Position numbers and translations under genes: made by a program. A stretch of 64,000 bases of DNA from Corynebacterium humireducens NBRC 106098 = DSM 45392 (GTDB lineage: Bacteria > Actinomycetota > Actinomycetes > Mycobacteriales > Mycobacteriaceae): the NCBI RefSeq assembly GCF_000819445.1, contig NZ_CP005286.1, positions 1,364,001 to 1,428,000 of the forward strand, in the 5' to 3' direction. Shown here one piece after another: positions 50,258 through 59,700 of this stretch (position 1 is the stretch's first letter; every line of letters starts with the position of its first letter). Under the pieces are notes generated by a model. The model saw only the letters and a program-made list of their open reading frames with translations. It was not told the DNA's origin and ran no database searches.

Positions 50258-51679
50258 ATGACGAACACCCCTTTCCGTCCTGAGGGCGGCCGCCATCACG
50301 TGGTCATCATCGGCTCTGGCTTCGGTGGCCTATTTGCGGCCCAGGAGCTGAAGAACGCAGACGTCGATGTCACCATCATCGACCGCACCAACCACCACCT
50401 CTTCCAGCCGCTCCTGTACCAGGTAGCCACCGGCATCCTGTCCTCCGGCGAGATCGCCCCGTCGACCCGCCAGGTACTCAAGGGCCAGGAGAACGCCAAC
50501 GTGGTCAAGGGCGAGGTGACCGACATCGACCTCGAGCGTCAGGTCGTCACGACCTCCCTCGGCGCCTACACCCGTGAGTTCGAGTACGACTCCCTCATCG
50601 TCGCCGCCGGCGCCTCCCAGTCCTACTTCGGCAACGACCACTTCGCAGAGTTCGCACCGGGCATGAAGACCATCGACGACGCCCTCGAGATCCGCGCCCG
50701 CGTCATCGGCGCCTTCGAGCGCGCCGAACTCGCCAAGGACCCCGCGCAGCGTGAGCGCCTGCTCACCTTCGTCATCGTCGGTGCCGGCCCGACCGGCGTC
50801 GAGCTCGCCGGCCAGCTCGCCGAGCTCTCCCACCGCACCCTCGTCGGCGAGTACTCCAACTTCTCCACCTCCGCCGCCAAGATCCTGCTTCTCGACGGCG
50901 CCCCCCAGGTCCTCCCGCCCTTCGGCAAGCGCCTGGGCCGCACCGCCCAGCGCCAGCTGGAGAAGCTCGGCGTCACCGTCAAGCTCAACGCGATGGTCAC
51001 CCACGTCGACGACAAGACCGTCACCTACAAGTCCATGGTCGACGGCTCCGAGACCACCATCGAGGCCTTCACCAAAATCTGGTCCGCCGGCGTCGCCGCC
51101 TCCCCGCTGGGCCGCCTCGTCGCCGACCAGGCCGGCGTCGAGATGGACCGCGCCGGCCGCGTCATGGTCAACGACGACCTCACCGTCGGCGAGCACCGCA
51201 ACGTCTTCGTCATCGGCGACATGTCCAACTACAAGAACCTGCCGGGCGTCGCCCAGGTCGCCATCCAGGGTGGCCAGTACGCCGCCGAGCAGATCGCCGA
51301 CCAGGTCGCCGGCCGCACCGCCGTCGACGAGCGCCCCACCTTCGAGTACTTCGACAAGGGCTCCATGGCGATCGTCTCCCGCTTCAACGCCGTGGTGAAG
51401 ATGGGCAAGGTCGAGGTCACCGGCTTCATCGGCTGGCTGCTGTGGCTGGCCGTCCACGTCCTCTTCCTCGTGGGCTTCCGCAACCGCTTCGTCTCCATGA
51501 TCAACTGGGGCGTCAACGCGCTGTCCCGCACCCGCTACAACCTGGCGACCACCCGCCAGCAGCTGCACTCCCGTACCGCGCTGATGAAGCTGCAGGCCAT
51601 CACCTCCGAGATCGAGGGCGACACCCCGATCGAGCTGCGTGACACCACCAAGTTCACCGGCAAGAAGGAGCTGCGCTAA
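50258..51679 (+). CDS. ndh: Type II NADH dehydrogenase
   Basis: Ndh-2 oxidises NADH and reduces menaquinone without pumping protons. The 473-residue flavoprotein has an FAD motif VVIIGSGFGGLFAAQEL, an NADH motif FVIVGAGPTGVELAGQLAEL, and QPLLYQVATGILS. VFVIGDMSNYKNLPGVAQVAIQGGQYAAEQI is read in sections. An amphipathic and hydrophobic C-terminal region (GWLLWLAVHVLFLVGFRNR) attaches it to the membrane. The ATG at 50258 is chosen because GAGGAA lies about 10 nt upstream; a codon six residues earlier overlaps that site. A possible -10 TACGAT is at 50208-50213. An intrinsic terminator follows. Confidence 0.95.
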   Translation: MTNTPFRPEGGRHHVVIIGSGFGGLFAAQELKNADVDVTIIDRTNHHLFQPLLYQVATGILSSGEIAPSTRQVLKGQENANVVKGEVTDIDLERQVVTTSLGAYTREFEYDSLIVAAGASQSYFGNDHFAEFAPGMKTIDDALEIRARVIGAFERAELAKDPAQRERLLTFVIVGAGPTGVELAGQLAELSHRTLVGEYSNFSTSAAKILLLDGAPQVLPPFGKRLGRTAQRQLEKLGVTVKLNAMVTHVDDKTVTYKSMVDGSETTIEAFTKIWSAGVAASPLGRLVADQAGVEMDRAGRVMVNDDLTVGEHRNVFVIGDMSNYKNLPGVAQVAIQGGQYAAEQIADQVAGRTAVDERPTFEYFDKGSMAIVSRFNAVVKMGKVEVTGFIGWLLWLAVHVLFLVGFRNRFVSMINWGVNALSRTRYNLATTRQQLHSRTALMKLQAITSEIEGDTPIELRDTTKFTGKKELR

Positions 51680-51702
51680 GCCGCTCCCGCCCGACAACCC
51701 CC

Positions 51703-51742
51703 GAAGAGGAACGAACACGCCCCACCGTGTTCGTTCCTCTTC
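51703..51742 (+). terminator. Intrinsic terminator of ndh
   Basis: A perfect 17-bp stem (51703-51719 with 51726-51742) with a 6-nt loop is followed by TTTTCC. It isolates ndh from the PFL operon. Confidence 0.9.
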
Positions 51743-51785
51743 TTTTCCGCCCTTCCCGCTCGGTGGTCGGCCCTGACCCGGGGGC

Positions 51786-51791
51786 TATAAT
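51786..51791 (+). promoter_or_regulatory. -10 box (TATAAT) of the PFL operon
   Basis: A consensus TATAAT lies 54 nt before the pflB GTG. A leader of about 45 nt would carry the GAGAGG ribosome-binding site at 51833-51838. No clear -35 is visible, which suggests activator control, for example by oxygen status. Confidence 0.6.
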
Positions 51792-51845
51792 CGAGGACAG
51801 TTGTGACATCGACACACACCCCACCACTCCCTGAGAGGTTGACAC

Positions 51846-53933
51846 GTGACCACCGTTATCCCGCCTGTGACCCAGGCCTGGGAAGGCTTCGCTGAGGGGG
51901 CGTGGACCGACACCATCGACGTCCGCGACTTCATCCAGCGCAACTTCACCCCCTACACCGGCGACGCCGCCTTCCTGGCCGGCCCCACCGACAAGACCCT
52001 CCGCACCTGGCAGCACCTGGAGGACAACTACCTGTCCGTCGAACGTGAACGCCGCGTGTACGACGTCGACACCGAGACCCCCGCGGACATCGACGCCTTC
52101 GGTCCCGGCTACATCAGCGAGGACGACGACGTCATCGTCGGCCTGCAGACCGAGACCCCGCTCAAGCGCGCCATGATGCCCTACGGCGGCTGGCGCATGG
52201 TCGAGACCGCCCTCCGCGAGGCCGGACGCGAACCGGACCAGCGCGTCAAGGAGATCTTCACCCGCTACCGCAAAACCCACAACGACGCCGTCTTCGACAT
52301 CTACACCCCCCGCATCCGCGCGGCCCGCTCCTCCCACATCATCACCGGCCTCCCCGACGCCTACGGCCGCGGCCGCATCATCGGCGACTACCGACGCGTG
52401 GCGCTCTACGGCGTCGACAGGCTCATCGCCGACAAGGAGGCCGCCAAGCACGCCGTCCACGACGCCGGCTTCTCCGAGCACTGGGCCCGCTACCGCGAGG
52501 AACACGCCGAACAGATCCGCGCGCTGAAGAAGCTGAAGGTCATGGCGGAGTCCTACGGCTTCGACATCTCCGGCCCCGCCACCACCGCCCAGGAGGCCGT
52601 CCAGTGGACCTACTTCGGCTACCTCGGGGCAGTGAAGTCCCAGGACGGCGCCGCCATGTCCATCGGCCGCCTGTCGAGCTTCCTCGACATCTACATCGAA
52701 CGTGACCTCGCCGCCGGCACCCTCACCGAGGAGGGCGCCCAGGAGCTCATCGACGCACTGGTCATCAAGCTGCGCATCGTCCGTTTCCTGCGCACCATCG
52801 ACTACGACCAGATCTTCTCCGGCGACCCCTACTGGGCGACCTGGTCCGACGCCGGCTTCATGGACGACGGCCGCCCGCAGGTCACCCGGACGTCCTTCCG
52901 CCTGCTGCAGACCCTCCGCAACCTGGGCCCCGCCCCCGAACCGAACATCACCATCTTCTGGGACGACCAGCTGCCGGAGGGATACAAGGAGTTCTGCGCG
53001 GCCATCTCCATCGAGACCTCCTCGCTGCAGTACGAGTCCGACAAGCAGATCCGCGACCGCTGGGGCGACGACGCCGCCATCGCCTGCTGCGTCTCCCCCA
53101 TGAAGGTGGGCAAGCAGATGCAGTTCTTCGGCGCCCGCGTCAACGCCGCGAAGACCCTGCTCTACGCCATCAACGGCGGCCGCGACGAGATGAGCGGCAA
53201 GCAGATCGTCGAGGGGCACTCCCCCATCACCGGCGACGGCCCCCTCGACTTCGACGAGGTGTGGCAGAAGTACGAGGAGATGCTCGACTGGGTGATCAGC
53301 ACCTACGTCGAGGCGCTCAACATCATCCACTGGTCGCACGACAAGTACGCCTACGAGGCCATCGAGATGGCCCTCCACGACTCGGACATCATCCGCACGA
53401 TGGGCTGCGGCATCGCCGGCCTGTCGATCGTGGCGGACTCCCTCTCCGCGATCCGCTACGCCGACGTCTACCCGGTGCGTGACGAGACCGGCCTCATCGT
53501 CGACTACCGCACCGAGGGCGAGTTCCCCGTCTACGGCAACGACGACGACCGCGCCGACGACATCGCCGCGACCATCGTCCACACCGTCATGGCGAAGATC
53601 AAGGAGATCCCGCTCTACCGCGACGCGATCCCCACGCAGTCGGTGCTCACCATCACATCGAACGTCGTGTACGGCAAGGCGACCGGCAACTTCCCGTGCG
53701 GCCACCGGGCGGGCACCCCGTTCGCGCCGGGTGCGAACCCGACGAACGGCGCCGACAACCACGGCATGCTCGCGTCGATGCTGTCCGTCGGCAAGCTCGA
53801 CTACAACGACGCCCTCGACGGCATCTCACTGACCAACACCATCACCCCCTCCGGGCTCGGCCGCACCAAGGACGAGCAGGTTGAGAACCTCGTCGGCATC
53901 CTCGACGCCGGTTTCATCATGGACGAGAACTAG
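51846..53933 (+). CDS. pflB: Pyruvate formate-lyase large subunit lacking the glycyl-radical domain
   Basis: The 695-residue protein converts pyruvate and CoA to acetyl-CoA and formate. It aligns by eye with E. coli PflB from AWEGF/DVRDFIQ-NFTPYTGD to NVVYGKATGNFP and PFAPGANPTNGADNHGM. The catalytic pair is Cys414-Cys415 in IACCVSPMKVGKQ, the true PFL signature rather than a diol dehydratase one. It stops after LVGILDAGFIMDEN, just before the region that would lead to the RVSGYAV radical loop. That loop is encoded by the next gene, 9 nt downstream and in the same reading frame. It therefore needs the small protein in trans. The GTG start has GAGAGG upstream. Confidence 0.93.
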   Translation: MTTVIPPVTQAWEGFAEGAWTDTIDVRDFIQRNFTPYTGDAAFLAGPTDKTLRTWQHLEDNYLSVERERRVYDVDTETPADIDAFGPGYISEDDDVIVGLQTETPLKRAMMPYGGWRMVETALREAGREPDQRVKEIFTRYRKTHNDAVFDIYTPRIRAARSSHIITGLPDAYGRGRIIGDYRRVALYGVDRLIADKEAAKHAVHDAGFSEHWARYREEHAEQIRALKKLKVMAESYGFDISGPATTAQEAVQWTYFGYLGAVKSQDGAAMSIGRLSSFLDIYIERDLAAGTLTEEGAQELIDALVIKLRIVRFLRTIDYDQIFSGDPYWATWSDAGFMDDGRPQVTRTSFRLLQTLRNLGPAPEPNITIFWDDQLPEGYKEFCAAISIETSSLQYESDKQIRDRWGDDAAIACCVSPMKVGKQMQFFGARVNAAKTLLYAINGGRDEMSGKQIVEGHSPITGDGPLDFDEVWQKYEEMLDWVISTYVEALNIIHWSHDKYAYEAIEMALHDSDIIRTMGCGIAGLSIVADSLSAIRYADVYPVRDETGLIVDYRTEGEFPVYGNDDDRADDIAATIVHTVMAKIKEIPLYRDAIPTQSVLTITSNVVYGKATGNFPCGHRAGTPFAPGANPTNGADNHGMLASMLSVGKLDYNDALDGISLTNTITPSGLGRTKDEQVENLVGILDAGFIMDEN

Positions 53934-53942
53934 GAGAACCCA

Positions 53943-54194
53943 GTGTCCACCAAGACCTTCGACGAGCGCATGGCAGACATGAAGGCCGCCCGCGCCGCCC
54001 ACAACATGGAGTCCGGCCTCTACCACGCCAACATCAACGTCCTCGACCAGTCGACCCTCGAGGACGCGATGCACAACCCGGAGAAGTACCCCAACCTGAC
54101 GGTGCGTGTCTCGGGTTACGCGGTGAACTTCGTCAAGCTGACGAAGGAACAGCAGCAGGACGTCATCTCCCGGACCTTCCATCACGGTGCCTGA
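53943..54194 (+). CDS. Autonomous glycyl-radical subunit of PFL (GrcA-like)
   Basis: The 83-residue protein carries the PFL glycyl-radical domain on its own: [39 protein letters not shown] with radical Gly58, and [16 protein letters not shown]. The distance from the Gly to the C-terminus (25 residues) equals that in normal PFL. A charged helical leader of about 22 residues ([20 protein letters not shown]) is not found in fused PFLs. The GTG start has TAGGAGAA 5-6 nt upstream, overlapping the pflB stop. It resembles E. coli YfiD/GrcA, but here it is the only radical domain next to a large subunit without one. The activase start overlaps its end. Confidence 0.92.
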   Translation: MSTKTFDERMADMKAARAAHNMESGLYHANINVLDQSTLEDAMHNPEKYPNLTVRVSGYAVNFVKLTKEQQQDVISRTFHHGA

Positions 54195-55050
54195 GGACGG
54201 CGTCACCGGCGTCGTCCGCCTCTCACCCGAGGAGGGTGACCGGGTCCGGGGCGTCGCCGCGGGTCTCGGCGGCACCGCCGAGGATCTCACCCGTCCCGAG
54301 CTTCTCGACGCCCGCGTCACCGGCGACGTCGCCCTCGTCCACTCCTGGGAGATCGTGACCGCCGTCGACGGGCCGGGGACGAGGATGACGCTGTTCCTCA
54401 CCGGCTGTCCGCTGCGGTGCCAGTACTGTCACAACCCCGACACGATGGAGATGCGCACCGGCACCCTGGAGCGCGTCGAGGACGTCGTCAGCCGCATCAA
54501 GCGCTACCGGCGCATCTTCCGGGTCACGCGCGGCGGGCTGACGATCTCGGGCGGGGAGCCGCTTTTCCAGCTGGCCTTCACCCGGCGGGTGCTGGCGGAG
54601 GTGCATGCGGCGGGGATCCACACGGCGATCGACACGTCGGGGTTCCTCGGGGCGCGTCTGAGCGACGAGGACCTGGAGAACATCGATCTCGTGCTTCTCG
54701 ACGTCAAGGCCGGCGACGAGGCCACCTACCGCGAGGTCACCGGCCAGTCGCTGCAGCCGACGATCGACTTCGGTGACCGTCTCGCCGCGCTGGGCAAGCC
54801 CGTGTGGGTGCGGTTCGTGCTGGTGCCGGGGCTGACGGACGATCCGGCGAACATCGAGCGGGTGGCGGACATCGTCGCCCGCTGGCCGAACGTGGAGCGG
54901 GTGGAGGTGCTGCCCTTCCACAACATGGGGGCCGACAAGTGGCGGGCCCTCGGCCTGCGCTACAACCTGGGCAGCACGAAGCCGCCGACGTCCCGTTCCC
55001 TACGGGAGGCGCGGCAGGTGTTCCGGGACCGCGGGATCGTCACGTACTGA
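54187..55050 (+). CDS. pflA: Pyruvate formate-lyase activating enzyme (radical SAM)
   Basis: The activase uses SAM and a [4Fe-4S] cluster to place the radical on the glycine, presumably Gly58 of the small subunit. The 287-residue protein has [29 protein letters not shown] with cluster ligands Cys74, Cys78 and Cys81 (read in parts). Further landmarks are [31 protein letters not shown] and [12 protein letters not shown]. Compared with E. coli PflA it has about 45 extra N-terminal residues. The GTG at 54187 overlaps the small-subunit stop by 8 nt, so the two are translated together. The 3' end overlaps the convergent HNH gene by 11 nt. Confidence 0.94.
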   Translation: MPEDGVTGVVRLSPEEGDRVRGVAAGLGGTAEDLTRPELLDARVTGDVALVHSWEIVTAVDGPGTRMTLFLTGCPLRCQYCHNPDTMEMRTGTLERVEDVVSRIKRYRRIFRVTRGGLTISGGEPLFQLAFTRRVLAEVHAAGIHTAIDTSGFLGARLSDEDLENIDLVLLDVKAGDEATYREVTGQSLQPTIDFGDRLAALGKPVWVRFVLVPGLTDDPANIERVADIVARWPNVERVEVLPFHNMGADKWRALGLRYNLGSTKPPTSRSLREARQVFRDRGIVTY

Positions 55051-56158
55051 TCAGAGCCATCGCGGAGCGGTCGCGGATCGGGTGGATGTTCCGGCGGGGT
55101 GGCCCGCCGTCCGGTGGGTGGTGGACCACCCCGCCGGGTGCCCTTTCCATCCGGCCGTGGCGGGGCGGGGCGTCCGGGTCGTCGTCGTTGCGGGCGTTGT
55201 GCAGCCGGCACAGCATCGTCAGGTTGCGGATGTTCGTCTCCCCGCCCTCCGCCCAGGCGGTGAGGTGGTGGACCTCGCACTCGGAGGCCGGGGTGGTGCA
55301 CCCGGGGTACGGGCAGACGATCGTCTCCGCGGAGAGGAGGACGCGCTGCTTGAAGTTGGCGAAGCGCTCGTCCCGGTACATGTTCACCCCGCCGTGCACG
55401 GGGTCGAAGATCCCGACGTAGCCCTCGTCGGCCATCGCCTCGGCGACCAGTTCGGCGCCGGTGATGGTGGTGCCGTCGGTGCGGGCGAAGACGGTCTCGT
55501 CGCCCTCCTGCCGGAGCACCTTCGTCGACTCCGGCAGCGGCAGCACGGTGATCACCACCTCGCGGGCGGGCCCGCCACCCCGGGTGTCCAGGAAGGCGTC
55601 GAACATCGCCTGCTCGTAGGTCAGCCGCGGGTCGTCGCGACGGAGCTGGCCGGCCACGGTGCGGATGCCGCCGAGCACGTCGGCGATGACGCGTTCGGGG
55701 CCGGTGACCGTGAAGGTGCGGTTGCCCAGGCCGTCGGTGTTCTTGCCGCCCTTGAGGGCCCGCCGGCCGTAGGCCTTCTTCTCAGCGTCCTCCACCCCGC
55801 GGTTGTACTCGCGCACGCGAGTGGCGGCAGCCCGGTCGATCTCCTCCACCGTGCCGCGCAGGGAGCACAGCTCGACACGCAGCTCCCACGGGGTGACCGC
55901 TGCCCCGCGCAGCAGCTTGCGGGTGTGCTTCTCCACCACACCCAGCGCATCCAGCGACAACCCCACGGCAGCGTCCCGGGCCGCCTTCTGCAGCTTCCGG
56001 TGACGGGTCGGGCCGAAGTACACCCCGGCGAGCTTCTGCCACGCCCCGGCGTCCCGGAAACCCAGCGACGACAGCACGGCGGCGTCCACCGTGCCGGTGG
56101 ACAGGGCCTCCAGCACGGGGACGGCACGCAGGGCCTCGAACGCCGCGATCAGGTTCAT
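55040..56158 (-). CDS. HNH endonuclease / DUF222-type protein
   Basis: The 372-residue protein has an Arg/Ala-rich helical N-terminal DUF222-like domain. A C-terminal HNH motif follows: VCPYPGCTTPASECEVHHLTAWAEGGETNIRNLTMLCRLHNARN, read in parts, with paired zinc Cys, the His-His of the active site and final Cys and His-Asn. Such 13E12-like proteins are numerous and repeated in actinobacterial genomes; their role is unknown, though DNA cleavage is expected. The ATG at 56156-56158 is chosen. The stop lies inside pflA's 3' end. It starts 55 nt from a pair of DnaA-box sequences. Confidence 0.85.
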   Translation of the reverse strand: MNLIAAFEALRAVPVLEALSTGTVDAAVLSSLGFRDAGAWQKLAGVYFGPTRHRKLQKAARDAAVGLSLDALGVVEKHTRKLLRGAAVTPWELRVELCSLRGTVEEIDRAAATRVREYNRGVEDAEKKAYGRRALKGGKNTDGLGNRTFTVTGPERVIADVLGGIRTVAGQLRRDDPRLTYEQAMFDAFLDTRGGGPAREVVITVLPLPESTKVLRQEGDETVFARTDGTTITGAELVAEAMADEGYVGIFDPVHGGVNMYRDERFANFKQRVLLSAETIVCPYPGCTTPASECEVHHLTAWAEGGETNIRNLTMLCRLHNARNDDDPDAPPRHGRMERAPGGVVHHPPDGGPPRRNIHPIRDRSAMALIST

Positions 56159-56212
56159 GCCCCGCACGGTAAACGTGCGACAGGCGCTCGTCGACAAGCA
56201 CCTTCCCGGGCC

Positions 56213-56237
56213 TGTGGATAAACCCCCCTTATCCACA
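56213..56237. promoter_or_regulatory. Inverted pair of perfect DnaA boxes
   Basis: TGTGGATAA (56213-56221) and TTATCCACA (56229-56237) are both exact consensus DnaA boxes in opposite orientation, 7 nt apart. They lie between the HNH gene start and the ctaB terminator. They could bind DnaA (titration or gene control). The pair can also fold as a 9-bp hairpin, so an RNA-level role is an alternative. Confidence 0.55.
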
Positions 56238-56262
56238 AAAAAGCCGCTCCCGGAGGAGCGGC
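56237..56262 (-). terminator. Intrinsic terminator of ctaB
   Basis: On the minus strand GCCGCTCC pairs with GGAGCGGC (56243-56250 with 56255-56262, 4-nt loop) and is followed by six T. It lies 12 nt past the ctaB stop. Confidence 0.9.
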
Positions 56263-56273
56263 GCTTGACAGTG

Positions 56274-57206
56274 CTAGAAGAACGTGGTCGTCCAGCCGAG
56301 CATGGAACCGATCGTCTCCCAGCCGAGGACGGCGTCCACGGAGAGGGCGACGAAGACGAGTGCCAGGTAGTTGTTCGACAGGATGAACAGCTTGAGCGGC
56401 TTGACGTCCTTGCCGGCCTTGACGCCGTTGTGCAGGACGATCGCCATGACGAGGAAGTACAGGCCACCGATGAGGGCACCGGCGAGGTAGATCCAGGAGG
56501 CGGCCGGCACGAGCAGCAGCGTGGTCACGACGGTCGCGACGGTGTACCACACGATCTGGCGGGTGACCTGGACGGGCTTGCGCACGACGGGGAGCATCGG
56601 CACGCCGGCCTTCTCGTAGTCGGCGCGGTACTTCATGGCCAGGGCCCAGGTGTGGGGCGGGGTCCAGAAGAAGATGATCATGAACAGGACGATGGCCTGC
56701 CACCACTGGGCGGGGATGCCCTCGGGCATGTTGTCGGTGATGACGGCCCAGCCGACGAGCACCGGCATACAGCCGGCGGCGCCACCCCAGATGATGTTCT
56801 GCCAGGTCCGGCGCTTGAGCCACTTGGTGTACACGTAGATGTAGAACCAGTTGGTCAGGATGATGAAGAAGGCGGCGAGCCAGGAGTTCGCCAGCAGCCC
56901 CAGCCACAGCACCGAGATGATGAGCAGGGACCACGCGAAGATGGTGGCCTTCCTGTTCGTCACGGTGTGACGGACCAGCGGGCGGGCGCGGGTGCGGCCC
57001 ATCTTCTGGTCGATGTCGGAGTCGGCCACCATGTTGAAGGTGTTGGCCGCTGCGGCGCCCATCCAGCCACCGACGACGGTCAGCAGGATGAGGATGATGT
57101 TGTTCTCGCCACGCTCGGCCTGGAGCATCGCCGGAATCGTGGCTACGAGGAGCAGCTCAATGACCCTCGGCTTCGTCAGCGCAATATAGGCCTTGATTGT
57201 CTCCAA
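56274..57206 (-). CDS. ctaB: Heme O synthase (protoheme IX farnesyltransferase)
   Basis: The membrane enzyme adds a farnesyl group to heme B, making heme O on the way to heme A for the aa3 oxidase. The 310-residue protein has about eight to nine membrane segments. The prenyltransferase motif [24 protein letters not shown] (in parts) carries the first Asp-rich site, and [24 protein letters not shown] the second region. A TTG start at 57204-57206 has GGAGGAA 7 nt upstream. It is divergent from tkt, the usual corynebacterial order. Confidence 0.95.
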   Translation of the reverse strand: METIKAYIALTKPRVIELLLVATIPAMLQAERGENNIILILLTVVGGWMGAAAANTFNMVADSDIDQKMGRTRARPLVRHTVTNRKATIFAWSLLIISVLWLGLLANSWLAAFFIILTNWFYIYVYTKWLKRRTWQNIIWGGAAGCMPVLVGWAVITDNMPEGIPAQWWQAIVLFMIIFFWTPPHTWALAMKYRADYEKAGVPMLPVVRKPVQVTRQIVWYTVATVVTTLLLVPAASWIYLAGALIGGLYFLVMAIVLHNGVKAGKDVKPLKLFILSNNYLALVFVALSVDAVLGWETIGSMLGWTTTFF

Positions 57207-57574
57207 GAGAAGGTTCCTCCAACGGCAGGTCAGGAAATGTCACCGGATACGCGCACTTGTTGTCGCGTCTACCAGTACCGGTCGGACGGGGACGTCGAAA
57301 AGTTCCCGGCGTACCCCGGACGACGTCTCCGATGAAATAGAATCCAGCCCCGTCATACTAGCGTCCGGACTCGGGCGCGGGACAATCCCCCGCCCAAACC
57401 CATCTATTTCAGCACAGTTCCGAGGGCCGCGGACCATGATCGCCAAACAAGTCACTAAGGTGGTGAGGTGACGTGGACCCCCGGTGCCGGGAACGGGCGC
57501 ACAGACCTCCGCCCCGGCACCGGTTCACGGCCCACCTGAACTCCTTGACGATCAACCTGAAGTGAGGATCCATC
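57207..57574. other. 368-nt divergent intergenic region, ctaB / tkt
   Basis: No convincing gene is seen; short frames on both strands lack start signals and family features. It should hold both promoters. An imperfect GC dyad lies at about 57373-57395. TAGCGT (57359-57364) is a possible plus-strand -10. The tkt ribosome-binding site (GAGGAT) is at 57564-57569. Confidence 0.5.
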
Positions 57575-59671
57575 GTGACCCTGTCGCCCGACACGCAGGC
57601 GCTGACCGAGCGCCGCTACCCCGCCGACTGGACCGAGACCGACACCCGCGCCGTGGACACGGTCCGCATCCTGGCCGCCGACGCGGTGCAGAACTGTGGC
57701 TCCGGGCACCCGGGCACGGCCATGTCCCTGGCACCGCTCGCGTACACCCTGTACCAGCGCGTCCTGGACCATGACCCCAACGACACCGACTGGGTCGGTC
57801 GCGACCGCTTCGTGCTCTCCTGCGGCCACACCTCCCTCACCCAGTACATCCAGCTCTACCTCGGCGGCTTCGGCCTCGAGATGGAGGACCTCAAGGCACT
57901 GCGCACCTGGGACTCCCTGACCCCGGGCCACCCGGAGGTCGGCCACACCCGCGGCGTCGAGATCACCACCGGCCCGCTGGGCCAGGGCCTGGCCTCCGCC
58001 GTGGGCATGGCCATGGCCGCCCGCCGTGAGCGTGGCCTCTTCGACCCGGAGACCCCGGCCGGCGAGTCCCCCTTCGACCACTTCATCTACGTCATCGCCT
58101 CCGACGGTGACCTCCAGGAGGGCGTCACCGCCGAGGCCTGCTCCCTGGCCGGCACCCAGGAGCTGGGCAACCTGATCGTCTTCTGGGACGACAACCGCAT
58201 CTCCATCGAGGACGACACCCAGATCGCCTTCACCGAGGACGTCGTCGCCCGCTACGAGTCCTACGGCTGGCAGACCATCGAGATCGAGGGCGGCGAGGAC
58301 GTCTCCGCCATCGAGGCCGCCATCGTCGCCGCCAAGGCCGACACCACCCGCCCGACCTTCATCCGTCTGCGCACCATCATCGCCTGGCCGGCCCCCAACG
58401 CCCAGAACACCGGCGCCTCCCACGGCTCCGCGCTGGGCGCCGACGAGGTCGCCGCCACCAAGGAGATCCTCGGCTTCGACCCCGAGGTCCACTTCCACAT
58501 CGACGACGAGGTCCTCGCCCACACCCGCCAGCTCTGCGAGCGTGGCGCCGAGAAGCGTGCCGCCTGGCAGGAGAAGTTCGACGCCTGGGCCGCGGCCAAC
58601 CCGGAGAAGAAGGCGCTCTTCGACCGCGTCGTCGCCCGCGAGCTGCCGGAGGGTCTGGCCGAGTCCATGCCGACGTGGGAGGCCGGCGAGTCCGTCGCCA
58701 CCCGTAAGGCCTCCGAGGCCGCCCTGCAGACCCTCGGTGCCGCCATGCCGGAGCTGTGGGGCGGTTCCGCCGACCTCGCCGGCTCCAACAACACCGTCAT
58801 CAAGGGATCCCCCTCCTTCGGTCCGCGGGAGATCTCCACCGACACCTGGTCCGCCGAGCCCTACGGCCGCAACCTGCACTTCGGTATCCGTGAGCACGCC
58901 ATGGGCGCGATCCTCAACGGCATCGCCCTCCACGGCCCGACCCGCCCCTACGGCGGCACCTTCCTCATCTTCTCCGACTACATGCGTCCGGCCGTGCGCC
59001 TCGGCTCCCTCATGGAGTCCGACGTGTACTACGTGTGGACCCACGACTCCATCGGCCTCGGCGAGGACGGCCCGACCCACCAGCCCGTCGAGACCCTGGC
59101 CGCGCTGCGCGCGATCCCGGGCCTGTCCATCCTGCGTCCGGCCGACGCCAACGAGACCACCCAGGCCTGGGCCGCGGCGCTCGAGTACAAGGAGTCCCCG
59201 AAGGGCCTGGCCCTGACCCGCCAGAACATCTCGGTGCTCGAGGGCACCAAGGAGAAGGCCGCCGAGGGTGTCCGCCGCGGCGCCTACGTCCTCGTCGAGG
59301 GCTCCAAGGAGACCCCGGACGTCATCCTCCTGGCCACCGGTTCCGAGGTCCAGCTGGCCGTCGAGGCCGCCCGCACCCTCGAGTCCGAGGGCGTGGCCGC
59401 CCGCGTCGTCTCCATGCCGTGCATGGAGTGGTTCCTCGAGCAGGACGCCGCCTACATCGAGTCGGTCCTCCCGGCCGCCGTCACCGCACGCGTCTCCGTC
59501 GAGGCCGGCATCGCCATGCCGTGGCACCGTTTCACCGGCGCCACCGGCCGCAACGTGTCCCTGGAGCACTTCGGTGCCTCCGCCCCGTTCGAGAAGCTCT
59601 TCGAGGAGTTCGGCATCACCGCCGACGCCGTCGTCGCAGCCGCCCACGACTCCATCTCCGCCAGCAAGTAA
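57575..59671 (+). CDS. tkt: Transketolase
   Basis: The thiamine-diphosphate enzyme moves two-carbon units in the non-oxidative pentose phosphate pathway. The 698-residue protein has [18 protein letters not shown] near the start and SDGDLQEG. The metal and ThDP site is [35 protein letters not shown] carries the conserved catalytic-side Glu. [16 protein letters not shown] and [11 protein letters not shown] follow later. The GTG at 57575 has GAGGAT upstream. tal follows after 29 nt, starting the tkt-tal-zwf-opcA-pgl operon. Confidence 0.97.
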   Translation: MTLSPDTQALTERRYPADWTETDTRAVDTVRILAADAVQNCGSGHPGTAMSLAPLAYTLYQRVLDHDPNDTDWVGRDRFVLSCGHTSLTQYIQLYLGGFGLEMEDLKALRTWDSLTPGHPEVGHTRGVEITTGPLGQGLASAVGMAMAARRERGLFDPETPAGESPFDHFIYVIASDGDLQEGVTAEACSLAGTQELGNLIVFWDDNRISIEDDTQIAFTEDVVARYESYGWQTIEIEGGEDVSAIEAAIVAAKADTTRPTFIRLRTIIAWPAPNAQNTGASHGSALGADEVAATKEILGFDPEVHFHIDDEVLAHTRQLCERGAEKRAAWQEKFDAWAAANPEKKALFDRVVARELPEGLAESMPTWEAGESVATRKASEAALQTLGAAMPELWGGSADLAGSNNTVIKGSPSFGPREISTDTWSAEPYGRNLHFGIREHAMGAILNGIALHGPTRPYGGTFLIFSDYMRPAVRLGSLMESDVYYVWTHDSIGLGEDGPTHQPVETLAALRAIPGLSILRPADANETTQAWAAALEYKESPKGLALTRQNISVLEGTKEKAAEGVRRGAYVLVEGSKETPDVILLATGSEVQLAVEAARTLESEGVAARVVSMPCMEWFLEQDAAYIESVLPAAVTARVSVEAGIAMPWHRFTGATGRNVSLEHFGASAPFEKLFEEFGITADAVVAAAHDSISASK

Positions 59672-59700
59672 GCGACCAGCCGAAAGTAAAGGACCTACCC

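Noticed and set aside
51800..51816. GlxR-like site (TGTGA...CACA) before pflB
   Set aside because: The second half site lacks one base of the TCACA arm and the spacing is one short, so the match to a CRP/GlxR site is weak.
51846..54194. PflB as a pseudogene broken by a TAG stop
   Set aside because: The second part has its own ribosome-binding site, start codon and a leader segment not present in fused PFLs, and both parts keep all key residues.
57193..57471. A 92-codon frame in the ctaB-tkt intergenic region
   Set aside because: It starts inside ctaB, has no ribosome-binding site and shows no family features. The region is better explained as two divergent promoters.
57455..59647. A 730-codon minus-strand frame opposite tkt
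   Set aside because: Same shadow pattern; tkt on the plus strand is unmistakable.
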